20,187 nt of DNA. Origin: CAITNM01 sp964446295. GTDB taxonomy: Bacteria; Pseudomonadota; Alphaproteobacteria; Paracaedibacterales; CAITNM01. Location of the stretch: the NCBI GenBank assembly GCA_964446295.1, contig CAYUNR010000025.1, positions 1 through 20,187 of the forward strand, written 5' to 3'. Numbering within the stretch: position 1 is the stretch's first letter; each line of letters opens with the position of its first letter. This document shows, in pieces, positions 12,843 through 20,187 of this stretch. A program made the position numbers and the translations under genes. The notes under the pieces are model-generated. The model made no database searches, was not told the DNA's origin, and saw nothing but the letters and a program-made list of their open reading frames with translations.

Positions 12843-13511
12843 ATGCGAGTTCATCGTGTGGATCCTATTCAAGATGCGCGAAGCAATATGGTGCTTGCTC
12901 AATTAAAAACAAATGGAGTCTTTGATAAATTAATTCTCAATACACTTGGAAAAATTTCTCGGGAATATTTTGTACCAGTAAACTCTTTATCTATAGCTTA
13001 TGGAGACAGTCCTGTTTACTGTGACATTCCAGGACGTTATCTTTTTGCACCACAAACCCTTGGAATATTATTGCAGCATTTAAATTTACTGCCTGACGAT
13101 AAAGTCTTGGTCATTGGTGGAAATTATGGATATACCGCAACAGTCTTGTTTGAAATGAGCTGTAAAGCTTTTGTTATTGAATCACACCCGATATTAGTCG
13201 CAAAATGCCGAGAAAAACTAAAAAAATATAATGCAGTTATTGAAAGCGGCCCTCTAAAATTAGGGTTAAGAGAACATGGTCTTTATAAGGCAATAATTGT
13301 TGAAATTGGGCTTAACACAGTGCCTGAATCAGTTATTAAACAGCTAGAAGAAAATGGTAGGGTGGCCATATGCCTTACTATGGACGAATTAGATTCAGCA
13401 AAAGCCTGTGTTTTTGAAAAAAAAACAAATACACTGCATGAAGTCTTTACAATTGAAGCAAATATGCCGCCATGCACTGAGTTTATTGAACCAGAGGATT
13501 TTACATTCTAA
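12843..13511 (+). CDS. Protein-L-isoaspartate O-methyltransferase-like protein (PCMT family)
   Basis: The 222-residue product resembles the alphaproteobacterial PCMT-like proteins encoded next to TolC. It has the N-terminal ARSNMVLAQLKTNGV motif (residues 12-26), REYFVP (about 40-45), a GRYLFAPQTLGILL stretch, and a Rossmann segment VLVIGGNYGYTATVL. The family's SAM loop normally reads (E/V)(I/V)GxGxGY; here the middle glycine is replaced (IGGNYGY), so methyltransferase activity on isoaspartate is doubtful. It has no signal peptide. It heads a cluster with rhodanese (two-base gap) and tolC, from a good promoter. Family membership is likely; the actual substrate and activity are unknown. Confidence 0.78.
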   Translation: MRVHRVDPIQDARSNMVLAQLKTNGVFDKLILNTLGKISREYFVPVNSLSIAYGDSPVYCDIPGRYLFAPQTLGILLQHLNLLPDDKVLVIGGNYGYTATVLFEMSCKAFVIESHPILVAKCREKLKKYNAVIESGPLKLGLREHGLYKAIIVEIGLNTVPESVIKQLEENGRVAICLTMDELDSAKACVFEKKTNTLHEVFTIEANMPPCTEFIEPEDFTF

Positions 13512-13513
13512 CC

Positions 13514-13822
13514 ATGCAATCAATTTCAGTGAAAAAATTATATGAGCAATTTGAGCACTTTATCGTCATAGATGTTCGTGAAAAATGGGAATGGTATATT
13601 GCCTGCATCTCAGGATCTGTACACATGCCATTAAAGGATCTCCCTGCCAAAATTAGTGAACTTGATCAAAATCGCACAATTGCAGTAATCTGCCACCATG
13701 GCTCAAGAAGTGCCAGGGCTACGGCTTTCCTCTTGCAACATGGGTTCGCCACTGTCTACAATGTGGTTGGTGGAATAGATGCATGGGCGAGGGAAGTTGA
13801 CCCTTCTGTGACTCTTTATTAA
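13514..13822 (+). CDS. Single-domain rhodanese-like sulfurtransferase
   Basis: Rhodanese domains carry sulfur as a cysteine persulfide. The 102-residue protein is one complete domain: VIDVREKWEW (18-27), GSVHMPLKDLPAKI (34-47), the active-site loop CHHGSRS with C60 (60-66), and NVVGGIDAWAREVDP near the C-terminus. The CHHGSRS loop is the GlpE-like single-domain type and carries Cys, not Ser or Asp, so catalysis is plausible. It starts two bases after the PCMT-like stop and 14 bases before tolC, so the three are probably co-transcribed. Physiological sulfur acceptor is unknown. No export signal is present. Confidence 0.92.
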   Translation: MQSISVKKLYEQFEHFIVIDVREKWEWYIACISGSVHMPLKDLPAKISELDQNRTIAVICHHGSRSARATAFLLQHGFATVYNVVGGIDAWAREVDPSVTLY

Positions 13823-13836
13823 ACTTCAAGGTAATC

Positions 13837-15207
13837 ATGAAATTTCGTATTATATTTTTAAGCGCTTCACTAGTTTGTGGATCAGCATATGCAATTAATG
13901 TAAGGGATGCGCTAACATCAGCCTATCAAAACAATCAAGAGCTTTTAGAAATACGACAAAGAGTCATTGCCTCTCATGAACAAATTGTTCAAGCAAAAAG
14001 TGGTTTTCGACCAAGAGTTGCAGCCCAAGCTAAGGGATCTGTCACAAAAGGAAGAAGTAAAATTGATTCAGACAGCTTACATAGAGGAAGCTTATCAAAA
14101 AACCAAAGCGGCAGTGTTACCGTTTCGCAGAATATTTTCAATGGGTTTAGTGACGTTGCAAAAGTTTCTAAGGCAGAGCATGACATTTTTAGTGCTTGGG
14201 CACAGCTAAAGACACAAGAACAAGAAGTTTTTCTAAAGGTCATAAAAGCTTATTTAGATCTGTATGCAAAATATGCAACTGTTGAAGTTCACAAGGCAAA
14301 CGTTGTTTCTATGAAAAAAAATTATGAGACAGCTAGCACTAAACGAAACATTGGTGAAGAAACATTAACACAAGAATCAGCAGCAGAAGCCCAATATGCA
14401 GACGCACAATCAAGACTTGAAAGCGCATCAGCTGAATTAGAAGCGGCCAAAGCTACTTTTGAACAGTTAACAGGAACTGTTGCACCTGAATATGTTGATC
14501 ACCCAAAAGAATTGGTAGAAATTCCTGAATCAATGGAATTATTGCAAGAAGTTGCCTTGAGCAATAATCCAAAGATCACTCAAGCTAGAGAAGATATTGG
14601 ATCTGCAAAGCAGAGTAAAAAAATGGCGACAGGGAAGCTGTTACCGACTGTTGATTTGGAGGCAAGTGGCCAGCGCATCATTGGAGATAAGAAGACTTTT
14701 ATTAATAGCCTGGATTATAATTCAGGCAGATCAAGAACAACATCTTTTGATAAAAGTATAGGTGTGACACTCACTGTTCCCTTGTATGAACAGGGAGAAA
14801 ACCGATCACAACGACGCCAAGCTTCAGAAAACGTGATAGCAAACCGCATTCATTTTGAAAAAGTTCGCCAAGAAATTACACAAGCATGTAAGCAAGTGTA
14901 TAGAGCATACCTTGCAGCAAAAACAAATATGGATAATTCTGCAAAGCAAATACAAGCCCAACAAGTTGCTGTTAATGGCAACATGCAAGAAATGGAAGTC
15001 GGTACAAAAATTTTATTTGATGTTTTGCAAGCTCAAACAAAGCTTCTAGAAGCGAAGCTTAATCAGATTGGCACTATACAAAAGTACTACGAAAATCTAT
15101 ATCAAATGCTTTCATTACAAGGAAAACTAACGGCAGAAGGACTAAGCCTTCCAGTTGAAATTTTCCGCATTGAACAAAATTATGAAAATATAAAAAATCA
15201 CCTCTAA
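13837..15207 (+). CDS. tolC: TolC-family outer membrane efflux channel
   Basis: TolC forms the trimeric outer-membrane and periplasmic tunnel for type I secretion and RND/MFS efflux. The 456-residue product has a signal peptide (MKFRIIFLSASLVCGSAYA, cleavage near residue 19) and INVRDALTSAYQNNQEL typical of the mature start. Two OEP repeats of paired coiled-coil helices follow, at about residues 20-215 and 225-440. SVTVSQNIFNGFSD and GVTLTVPLYEQGENRSQ are the two equivalent beta-strand and turn motifs at the ends of these halves. Length is typical. AAGG lies just upstream. No inner-membrane ABC or RND partner is in the window, so it likely serves pumps encoded elsewhere. Confidence 0.92.
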   Translation: MKFRIIFLSASLVCGSAYAINVRDALTSAYQNNQELLEIRQRVIASHEQIVQAKSGFRPRVAAQAKGSVTKGRSKIDSDSLHRGSLSKNQSGSVTVSQNIFNGFSDVAKVSKAEHDIFSAWAQLKTQEQEVFLKVIKAYLDLYAKYATVEVHKANVVSMKKNYETASTKRNIGEETLTQESAAEAQYADAQSRLESASAELEAAKATFEQLTGTVAPEYVDHPKELVEIPESMELLQEVALSNNPKITQAREDIGSAKQSKKMATGKLLPTVDLEASGQRIIGDKKTFINSLDYNSGRSRTTSFDKSIGVTLTVPLYEQGENRSQRRQASENVIANRIHFEKVRQEITQACKQVYRAYLAAKTNMDNSAKQIQAQQVAVNGNMQEMEVGTKILFDVLQAQTKLLEAKLNQIGTIQKYYENLYQMLSLQGKLTAEGLSLPVEIFRIEQNYENIKNHL

Positions 15208-15236
15208 TTCAGGCCCGCACATCAACAAAAGCTGAG

Positions 15237-15252
15237 TGGCACAGTAATTGCA
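15237..15252 (+). promoter_or_regulatory. Sigma-54 (RpoN) -24/-12 promoter for the flgI operon
   Basis: TGGCAC (15237-15242), five bases, then TTGCA (15248-15252) is an almost exact match to the sigma-54 consensus TGGCAC-N5-TTGCW. The invariant GG and GC are separated by exactly 10 bases. Initiation about 12 bases after the GC (near 15263) gives a 17-base leader carrying AAAGGG before the flgI ATG. A short GTAAT/ATTAC inverted repeat overlaps the -12. Placement before a flagellar operon fits sigma-54 use in flagellar hierarchies, including Caulobacter. Confidence 0.75.
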
Positions 15253-15279
15253 TAAATCATTACAACTGAAAGGGTTGTT

Positions 15280-16947
15280 ATGGTTTTTGTTTATATTATT
15301 TTGTGTCTGGTGTGCAACTTTAGCATTTATGCTGATGCTGATGAAGAAGCAAGCAAAGCTAAAGAACCACAGACTTTAACGCATAAAGCAATTATACGCA
15401 CGCCTGCTTCCTCTAATAAAAACCTTAAAGTTCGAATTAAGGACATTGCTCGTTTCGCTGGCATTCGCGACAACCAATTAGTTGGATATGGTTTGGTTGT
15501 TGGTTTAAATGGAACCGGTGATACACTTTCAAGCTCTCCCTATACAAAAGAAAGCCTAATAGGGATGCTTGAACGTTTAGGCGTTAACATTCGTGATAAC
15601 ACCCTGCCATCAGGCAAAAATGTGGCAGCTGTCATGGTTACTGCTAAATTACCCCCGTTTGCGCATGCGGGTACAACTATTGATATAGTTGTATCTGCAC
15701 TTGGTGATGCGAAAGATTTAAATGGCGGCACACTACTAGTAACGCCACTAATGGCAGCTGATGGCGAAGTCTATGCTGTTGGGCAAGGAGAAGTTATTGT
15801 ATCGGGAACATCTGCTCAAGGGGCTGCAGCATCTCAAGTAACGGGCATTCCAACAACTGCAAAAATTCCAAACGGTGCTATTGTTGAAAAAGAAATAGCT
15901 TTCCAATTAACAGATTTAAAAAGTCAAACTTTAAGCCTTAGAAGCCCTGACTTAACAACTGCAAAGCGCATGGCCGAAGCTATAAATGGACATTTTCATC
16001 GCACTGTTGCAGCAACTCAAGATTCAGCAAGCATTAACATTGAAATGCCAAGAGGATCATCTGAAAAAATTATTGAAGCAATGACTCAAATTGAACAGTT
16101 GGAAATAGAGCCAGACCAAATTGCAAAAGTTATTATTGATCCGTCGGGGGTGATTGTGCTTGGAAATAAAGTGCGCATTAGTGCAGTTGCTTTAACGCAC
16201 GGCTCTGTCACGGTTCGTATTGCAGAATCTGCTTCTGTTTCGCAACCAAACCCGTTTACTCAGGTGGTTAATCCATTAGCAAATAATCCAGGAGCCCCTA
16301 TTGGACTTGGAATGGCATTGAACGGGCAGACAACAAGCACAGCTGCTCCTGCAACTGTTGTGCAAACGAGTGGGCAAACTGGAATGGTGCAAGGAAGTTC
16401 AAAAATTACCAATATTTCAGCAACAACTACCTCAGCAGATATTGGTAAGGCACTAACTAACCTGCGCCCTAACGCCTCTGCAGCGCAAATAGCGGCAGCT
16501 ATCGGTGCAATTACTGGCACAAGAGCAGCAGCAGCAGATGCTGCACCTGTTGTTATTGCTGAAGGAGTTACAACTGCTCAAATTATTGCTGCCATATCAA
16601 TACCCACTGCCACCACCCCGGCACAAATAGCAGCGCTCATAAATGCCATCCCTGCTCCCGCAGTTAATAATACAACAACACAAACACCAACTACTGCTCA
16701 GCCACCATCAATGATGAATGCTGCACTTAATACGACTACCCCTTTACAGCAAGCAACTGTTGTTAATGAAACAAAGCTTAAAATTGAAGAACAAAAAGGT
16801 AAATTTGCCATTTTAGATGCGGGCGCAGACCTTGAAGAATTAGTAAATGCTTTAAATATCTTGGGAACCTCACCACGGGAAATGGCACAAATTTTGCAAA
16901 GTATAAAAGCAGCTGGTGCTCTTCATGCAGAAGTTATAGTGAGTTAA
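15280..16947 (+). CDS. flgI: Flagellar P-ring protein FlgI with a large low-complexity insertion
   Basis: FlgI builds the periplasmic P-ring around the flagellar rod. The signal peptide is short (about residues 1-20, MVFVYIILCLVCNFSIYADA), then a charged linker. The conserved FlgI core starts at RIKDIARFAGIRDNQLVGYG (about 52-71), including GLVVGLNGTGDTL and later GVIVLGNKVRISAVALTHGS. Residues about 328-494 are an extra Ala/Thr/Pro-rich segment with no counterpart in typical FlgI (about 370 residues). Then the normal C-terminus resumes: KLKIEEQKGKFAILDAG and ILGTSPREMAQILQSIKAAG. The insertion replaces the short linker after SQPNPF. The frame is intact, so it is an in-frame expansion. First gene of the flgI-flgL operon, under a sigma-54 promoter. 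Confidence 0.93.
   Translation: MVFVYIILCLVCNFSIYADADEEASKAKEPQTLTHKAIIRTPASSNKNLKVRIKDIARFAGIRDNQLVGYGLVVGLNGTGDTLSSSPYTKESLIGMLERLGVNIRDNTLPSGKNVAAVMVTAKLPPFAHAGTTIDIVVSALGDAKDLNGGTLLVTPLMAADGEVYAVGQGEVIVSGTSAQGAAASQVTGIPTTAKIPNGAIVEKEIAFQLTDLKSQTLSLRSPDLTTAKRMAEAINGHFHRTVAATQDSASINIEMPRGSSEKIIEAMTQIEQLEIEPDQIAKVIIDPSGVIVLGNKVRISAVALTHGSVTVRIAESASVSQPNPFTQVVNPLANNPGAPIGLGMALNGQTTSTAAPATVVQTSGQTGMVQGSSKITNISATTTSADIGKALTNLRPNASAAQIAAAIGAITGTRAAAADAAPVVIAEGVTTAQIIAAISIPTATTPAQIAALINAIPAPAVNNTTTQTPTTAQPPSMMNAALNTTTPLQQATVVNETKLKIEEQKGKFAILDAGADLEELVNALNILGTSPREMAQILQSIKAAGALHAEVIVS
16261..16760 (+). other. In-frame Ala/Thr-rich insertion within FlgI
   Basis: This segment codes roughly 165 residues rich in Ala, Thr, Ile and Pro. 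It contains two related units, SAAQIAAAIGAI and TPAQIAALINAI, plus TTAQIIAAISI, which look like degenerate helical repeats of about 25-30 residues. Flanking sequence on both sides is standard FlgI. Boundaries are approximate because the linker is variable in the family. Confidence 0.65.
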
Positions 16948-16950
16948 GCC

Positions 16951-17355
16951 ATGATTCAACCAAATGTCGATATTTCTACACTGACTTCGCAATCTGCCCT
17001 TAATAAATTGGAATCACTTTCTCGTTCAAAAAGTAATGAAAAAGAAATTGATAAGGTTGCTGGAGAATTCCAGTCTATGTGTTATGCGCATTTAGTAAAA
17101 GCTATGTTTGCCACTACAGAAGATAGTGCTTTGTGGGGAGATAGTCATGCTTCAGGAATTTTACGCTCAATGTTTATTGACGCCGTTGCTAATTCTGGTG
17201 GAGCCGAGTCGCTCAATATTCGAGCAAGTATTAAGAAAGATTTATACAAAAATATGGGAGTAGAGAATACTCCAGAAATGCTAAATACGAACACAATTAC
17301 TGATAGTGAAGACTTTCATTTCAACAATCAGGAGTCGGTCAATGTCCTTCTCTAG
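16951..17355 (+). CDS. flgJ: FlgJ-type rod-binding protein without muramidase domain
   Basis: The N-terminal FlgJ domain caps and helps assemble the flagellar rod. This 134-residue protein has the rod-binding core VAGEFQSMCYAHLVKAMF (about residues 37-54), followed by the GILRSMFIDAVANSGG segment (about 70-85). In enterobacterial FlgJ a peptidoglycan hydrolase domain follows; here the protein ends after a short polar tail, as is usual in alphaproteobacteria, so another enzyme must open the wall. It starts three bases after the flgI stop and overlaps the next gene by 14 bp. Assignment relies on the motif and operon position. Confidence 0.85.
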   Translation: MIQPNVDISTLTSQSALNKLESLSRSKSNEKEIDKVAGEFQSMCYAHLVKAMFATTEDSALWGDSHASGILRSMFIDAVANSGGAESLNIRASIKKDLYKNMGVENTPEMLNTNTITDSEDFHFNNQESVNVLL

Positions 17356-17758
17356 TATATATGATGATTTTTGTAAAACAGCAGAAAGTTTGCTTCAGAT
17401 TATGCAAATGGAAGAGCAATATCTAAGAGATACGCGTCTTACCCAGTTAGATTCATTATTACAAAAAAAATCTGAATTATTTAAAAGTAATCAGCATTTA
17501 GCAGATCAAATTCTTGATCCCACATGTTGGAAACAATTGGAAAAATCACAGCAACAAAACGTAAGCACTCTCTTAAAAACCATCACAAATGCTATGAAAC
17601 AAAACGTTGATTTGTTGGATCTTTCAAGTCGTGGAAACAAGAAACTAATGGACTTGTATTTTGATAAAGTGAAATTCAAACCTGCATTTTACACAGCTTT
17701 CGGCAAATTGTTTGAAACCTCCTATGCACCCAGTTTGGGTGTGCAGCATATGGTATAG
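17342..17758 (+). CDS. flgN: FlgN-like flagellar export chaperone
   Basis: The 138-residue product is helical and polar without signal or membrane segment. It lies directly upstream of flgK, the usual place for the FlgN chaperone that binds FlgK and FlgL for export. Helices around residues 5-40 (FCKTAESLLQIMQMEEQYLRD) and 70-105 with heptad-like spacing resemble FlgN family proteins. Primary sequence similarity is weak, as is normal for these chaperones. ATG at 17342 is chosen over 17306 because AGGAG (17330-17334) is seven bases upstream; it overlaps flgJ by 14 bp. Assignment is by size, fold type and context. Confidence 0.7.
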   Translation: MSFSSIYDDFCKTAESLLQIMQMEEQYLRDTRLTQLDSLLQKKSELFKSNQHLADQILDPTCWKQLEKSQQQNVSTLLKTITNAMKQNVDLLDLSSRGNKKLMDLYFDKVKFKPAFYTAFGKLFETSYAPSLGVQHMV

Positions 17759-17767
17759 GAGGAAATT

Positions 17768-19693
17768 ATGACTGGTGAGATTTGGGGTTCAGGAGCAGGC
17801 TTAGCTTTAGCAGCACTCAGGCAACAAACTAGGGCCATGAAACGTCTAGAGATTGACATGATCTCAATGGAAAAACCTGGCTTCACAAAAACACTTCAAG
17901 AATCTTCCATTCATTATGCTAGCGGTAATGCAATTGGCGTTACAGATGGCCCACTTAAAGAAATAACTGATGTTGCCGCAGAAAATCAGCTGCGCAGCAT
18001 TGCTTCGCAAGTGAATAGAAACGAAGAATTAGCAAAATACGTAAGCAATTTTGAGAATGCTTTTGGGCAAATGGGAGGCAGCAACGCTTTTATAGCTAGT
18101 GGAAACAAAGTTGTAACAACCATCAACACAGTATGCAGTCAAGGTGGAGATACGCCGGCAAATAAACGAGCGGTACTTGATGCAATTGCAGACCACACAA
18201 GGCAAATAAAAATTGTAGCAGATAAATTACAGAATTTACGTGATGCGGCATCGAAAGAATTATCAGGAGAAATTCCAGAAATTAATAAGTTATTATCTGA
18301 CATAGCTTCAATAAACGCTAACATGGACGCATCAGGGGCATCTTCAGATTCTAATATTTCATATCTACGACAACGTCGAGCTTTGCTAGATCAGCTAGCA
18401 GGATATATGCAAATCAATATAGAAGATAACGCTAATAGTGATTTTTTAGTTTGCACTCCGAAAGGTCGAGTGCTTGTTCAGGGGGCATTAGCTGCTGAAT
18501 TTATTTATTCCCCTCCTACTGCAATTGATGCATCTCAAACCTTTGGCACTGGAACTATCAGCTTGCAATCAGTAGCTATTGATTCAACAGCTAAAGAAGG
18601 CATTCCAGATCCTTTGGCGCCTCCCCATTATTTAGATCGACGCGAAGAAGCTTTCATTTTCGATGTATCTGGAGATTTTTCTGACACGCAAGGTGGCGCA
18701 ATATCTGGACTTATGGCGTTTTTGCAAGAAGATTCTGTAATATTTGGTCAGGCACTTGATTCTTACGCAGCAGGATTACGAGATTCTTTCAATGCAATTC
18801 ACAACCTAAGCTCATCAATTCAACCTCGAGCAACATTGCAAGGAAGTATTCCTGGTTATATTGGTGGAGTCAGTCTGTCAGAAGATGTGACAATCTCCGG
18901 TGCAGGAACACTTAGAATTGCTGTAATTAACACAACCTCAAATATAGCAACTATGAGTGCCGATATTGATTTAAGCACACTAACATCAGATGTCGGTACT
19001 CTGTGTCATTTGATTAATAGTAATTCAACATTAAATGGCCACGTTACCGCAAGTATTGTAAATGGCTCTTTAAGAATTACCACAACAGACCCTGAATGTG
19101 GCATAAGCTTAGGAAGTGTTGACGGAGCTGCCTTACCATCAATTTCTGCAGCTGGCTCTTCTGCGTATGGATTCAGTGAGTTTTTTCATTTGAATGATGT
19201 AATCACGACAACTCCAGATTTTTGGAGAGGTGGGTCAATAACAGGGTTAGCTTCTTGTCTTAGCGTAAACAGCTCAATGCTAAGTAACCCAGCTTATTTT
19301 TCAATTAACAAATTACGTGATGATACGCTAGGAACTACAGCACAAGCAGTGTCTGGTGATCCAAGTGTTGGGCGTGCTCTAAGCGATTTGTTTACACGCT
19401 CTAAGATTAGTTTTCAAACGCCTTCAGGCGGAACGATTTCTCAAACACTTGAAGCTTTTTCTTCAGGTTTAGTCAAACAAGTCGCGAATGAAGCTAGTAA
19501 TTTGCAAGAAGAAAAAGAAGCGCAAACAGAAGCATACAAACAACAAGAAACACTATTTTCACAAGCATATGGGATGGATGAGCAAGAAATAGCTATTCGT
19601 TCAATGCAAATTTCAAAAAGCCAGGATTTGTATTTTTCTTTTCTTAATAACTACTGGCGAATGATGAGTCGTGTCGCGGAGATGGGGCAATGA
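17768..19693 (+). CDS. flgK: Flagellar hook-associated protein FlgK (HAP1)
   Basis: FlgK joins hook to filament. The 641-residue product has the recognisable D1 helix region: GVTDGPLKEITDVAAENQLR (about residues 57-76), the YVSNFENAFGQMG segment, and a following helix with KLQNLRDAASKEL and INKLLSDIASINANM. The central beta-rich part is variable. The C-terminus, YGMDEQEIAIRSMQISKSQD and FSFLNNYWRMMSRVAEM, is the paired D0 helix. The N-terminal segment that usually reads N(I/V)AN-(x)-TPGYxRQ is here IDMISMEKPGFTKT, so the ANN signature is lost and PGY is PGF. AGGAGG lies seven bases upstream of the ATG. flgL follows 46 bases later. Confidence 0.9.
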   Translation: MTGEIWGSGAGLALAALRQQTRAMKRLEIDMISMEKPGFTKTLQESSIHYASGNAIGVTDGPLKEITDVAAENQLRSIASQVNRNEELAKYVSNFENAFGQMGGSNAFIASGNKVVTTINTVCSQGGDTPANKRAVLDAIADHTRQIKIVADKLQNLRDAASKELSGEIPEINKLLSDIASINANMDASGASSDSNISYLRQRRALLDQLAGYMQINIEDNANSDFLVCTPKGRVLVQGALAAEFIYSPPTAIDASQTFGTGTISLQSVAIDSTAKEGIPDPLAPPHYLDRREEAFIFDVSGDFSDTQGGAISGLMAFLQEDSVIFGQALDSYAAGLRDSFNAIHNLSSSIQPRATLQGSIPGYIGGVSLSEDVTISGAGTLRIAVINTTSNIATMSADIDLSTLTSDVGTLCHLINSNSTLNGHVTASIVNGSLRITTTDPECGISLGSVDGAALPSISAAGSSAYGFSEFFHLNDVITTTPDFWRGGSITGLASCLSVNSSMLSNPAYFSINKLRDDTLGTTAQAVSGDPSVGRALSDLFTRSKISFQTPSGGTISQTLEAFSSGLVKQVANEASNLQEEKEAQTEAYKQQETLFSQAYGMDEQEIAIRSMQISKSQDLYFSFLNNYWRMMSRVAEMGQ

Positions 19694-19739
19694 TCATTAA
19701 CTGCGTAAAAAAAATCCATAACAGCACAAGGAATTTTAT

Positions 19740-20187
19740 ATGAGCATAAATAGTTTAGATGCTATGGCAAGTAGATTAAGAGATACACACAGAATGAGTT
19801 TGAAGCATAGCGAAAGGCTTGCATCTGGAGGAACAGAAGCACCTTGGTCTAGCAAAACCACCTCTCAAATTGATGTCAGTATTTCAACTACAAACAAAAT
19901 TGAACGTATGGAAGGGTTTGAAAAAGCCAATGCTCTTGTAGAAAGTCGCTTGAAAACTCAACTTCTTGCTTTAGATGATTTCATAAAATTGGCAAAAAGA
20001 ATACAAACTGAATTTATGCCCGGAAGTCATACAATGGGCGGCGTAAAACCAGGATTAGCTGCAATTCAAGCAGATATAAAAAATAGCTTTCAGTCCATTG
20101 GCAACAGAATAAATTCAGTATCCGGAGAATATGCCATGGGAGGCATAGCAACTCAAAACCAGCCCATGAAAAATGTTACAGCTTTTG
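19740..20187 (+). CDS. flgL: Flagellar hook-associated protein FlgL (HAP3), partial
   Basis: The ORF runs from ATG at 19740, with AAGGA about seven bases upstream, to the window end without a stop. 149 residues are visible, so it is 3' truncated by the window. FlgL is the second hook-filament junction protein. The N-terminus MSINSLDAMASRLRDTHRM, then HSERLASGG, aligns with flagellin/FlgL N-terminal helices (usually QLSSGKK). Helices continue to SGEYAMGGIATQNQPMKNV (about residues 126-144), which corresponds to the YLFGGT-x-T-x-x-PV turn of FlgL. Position directly after flgK supports the call. The N-terminal helix is diverged, like that of FlgK. Confidence 0.82.
   Translation, partial: MSINSLDAMASRLRDTHRMSLKHSERLASGGTEAPWSSKTTSQIDVSISTTNKIERMEGFEKANALVESRLKTQLLALDDFIKLAKRIQTEFMPGSHTMGGVKPGLAAIQADIKNSFQSIGNRINSVSGEYAMGGIATQNQPMKNVTAF

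Noticed and set aside
16261..16760. FlgI as two fused or frameshifted genes.
   Set aside because: One continuous frame carries conserved FlgI sequence on both sides; there is no stop, internal start or ribosome binding site, so it is an in-frame insertion.
1..20187. Mobile element, prophage or defence island.
   Set aside because: No transposase, integrase, terminal inverted repeats, target duplications or phage/defence domains were seen; most genes are housekeeping or flagellar.

Overview
This window looks like chromosome from a flagellated, AT-rich Gram-negative alphaproteobacterium. The evidence is a fliQ-fliR-flhB export block, a flgI-flgJ-flgN-flgK-flgL block in which FlgJ has only the rod-binding domain, an RpoH-type sigma factor with an intact RpoH box, Hfq with an acidic tail, RNase PH, and an isoaspartyl-methyltransferase-like / rhodanese / TolC cluster of a kind seen in this class. 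Low GC, many low-complexity secreted proteins and diverged axial flagellar proteins would suit a host-associated lineage such as Holosporales; that placement is inference. No insertion sequence, phage gene, CRISPR array or rRNA was seen. No gene-free stretch exceeds 300 bases.

Layout. (1) 11-2130 (+): tightly overlapping fliQ, fliR, flhB, the membrane core of the flagellar type III export gate. (2) 2131-3023: a short intergenic region with an operator-like inverted repeat, then a secreted Ala/Asp/Lys/His-rich low-complexity protein ending at a strong terminator. (3) 3026-3937 (+): an Rsm22/METTL17-family protein with a complete four-cysteine set, convergent with and overlapping lpdA. (4) 7917-3918 (-): a probable four-gene operon, CPA2 cation/proton antiporter, rnhB, rlmB, lpdA. 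(5) 8111-8791 (+): a Prx5-type peroxiredoxin with its own promoter, then tRNA-Leu(GAG). (6) 9961-8808 (-): rph and hfq, hfq with a separate promoter. (7) 11659-10076 (-): a second secreted low-complexity protein (Ala/Pro/Val-rich with His-Asp repeats), followed by a UUCG-capped terminator and divergent from rpoH. (8) 11858-12682 (+): rpoH, then tRNA-Cys(GCA) on the minus strand. (9) 12843-15207 (+): PCMT-like protein, rhodanese and TolC, from a good sigma-70 promoter that is overlapped by a perfect 8-bp inverted repeat. (10) 15237 to the end (+): the flagellar operon flgI-flgJ-flgN-flgK-flgL (flgL cut by the window edge), preceded by a near-perfect sigma-54 (-24/-12) promoter.

How it fits together. 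FliQ/FliR/FlhB form the export gate through which rod, hook and filament proteins pass; FlgI is the P-ring, FlgJ the rod-capping factor, FlgN the probable chaperone for FlgK/FlgL, and FlgK/FlgL the hook-filament junction. Placing flgI-flgL under sigma-54 is consistent with a staged flagellar cascade. Most of the other genes are housekeeping (RNA processing and modification, redox, stress sigma factor, efflux).

The most unusual items are a roughly 165-residue Ala/Thr-rich insertion inside FlgI, the sigma-54 promoter before it, diverged terminal (D0) segments in FlgK/FlgL, and two signal-peptide-bearing low-complexity proteins. I did not find a convincing new multi-gene system such as a defence or secretion island.
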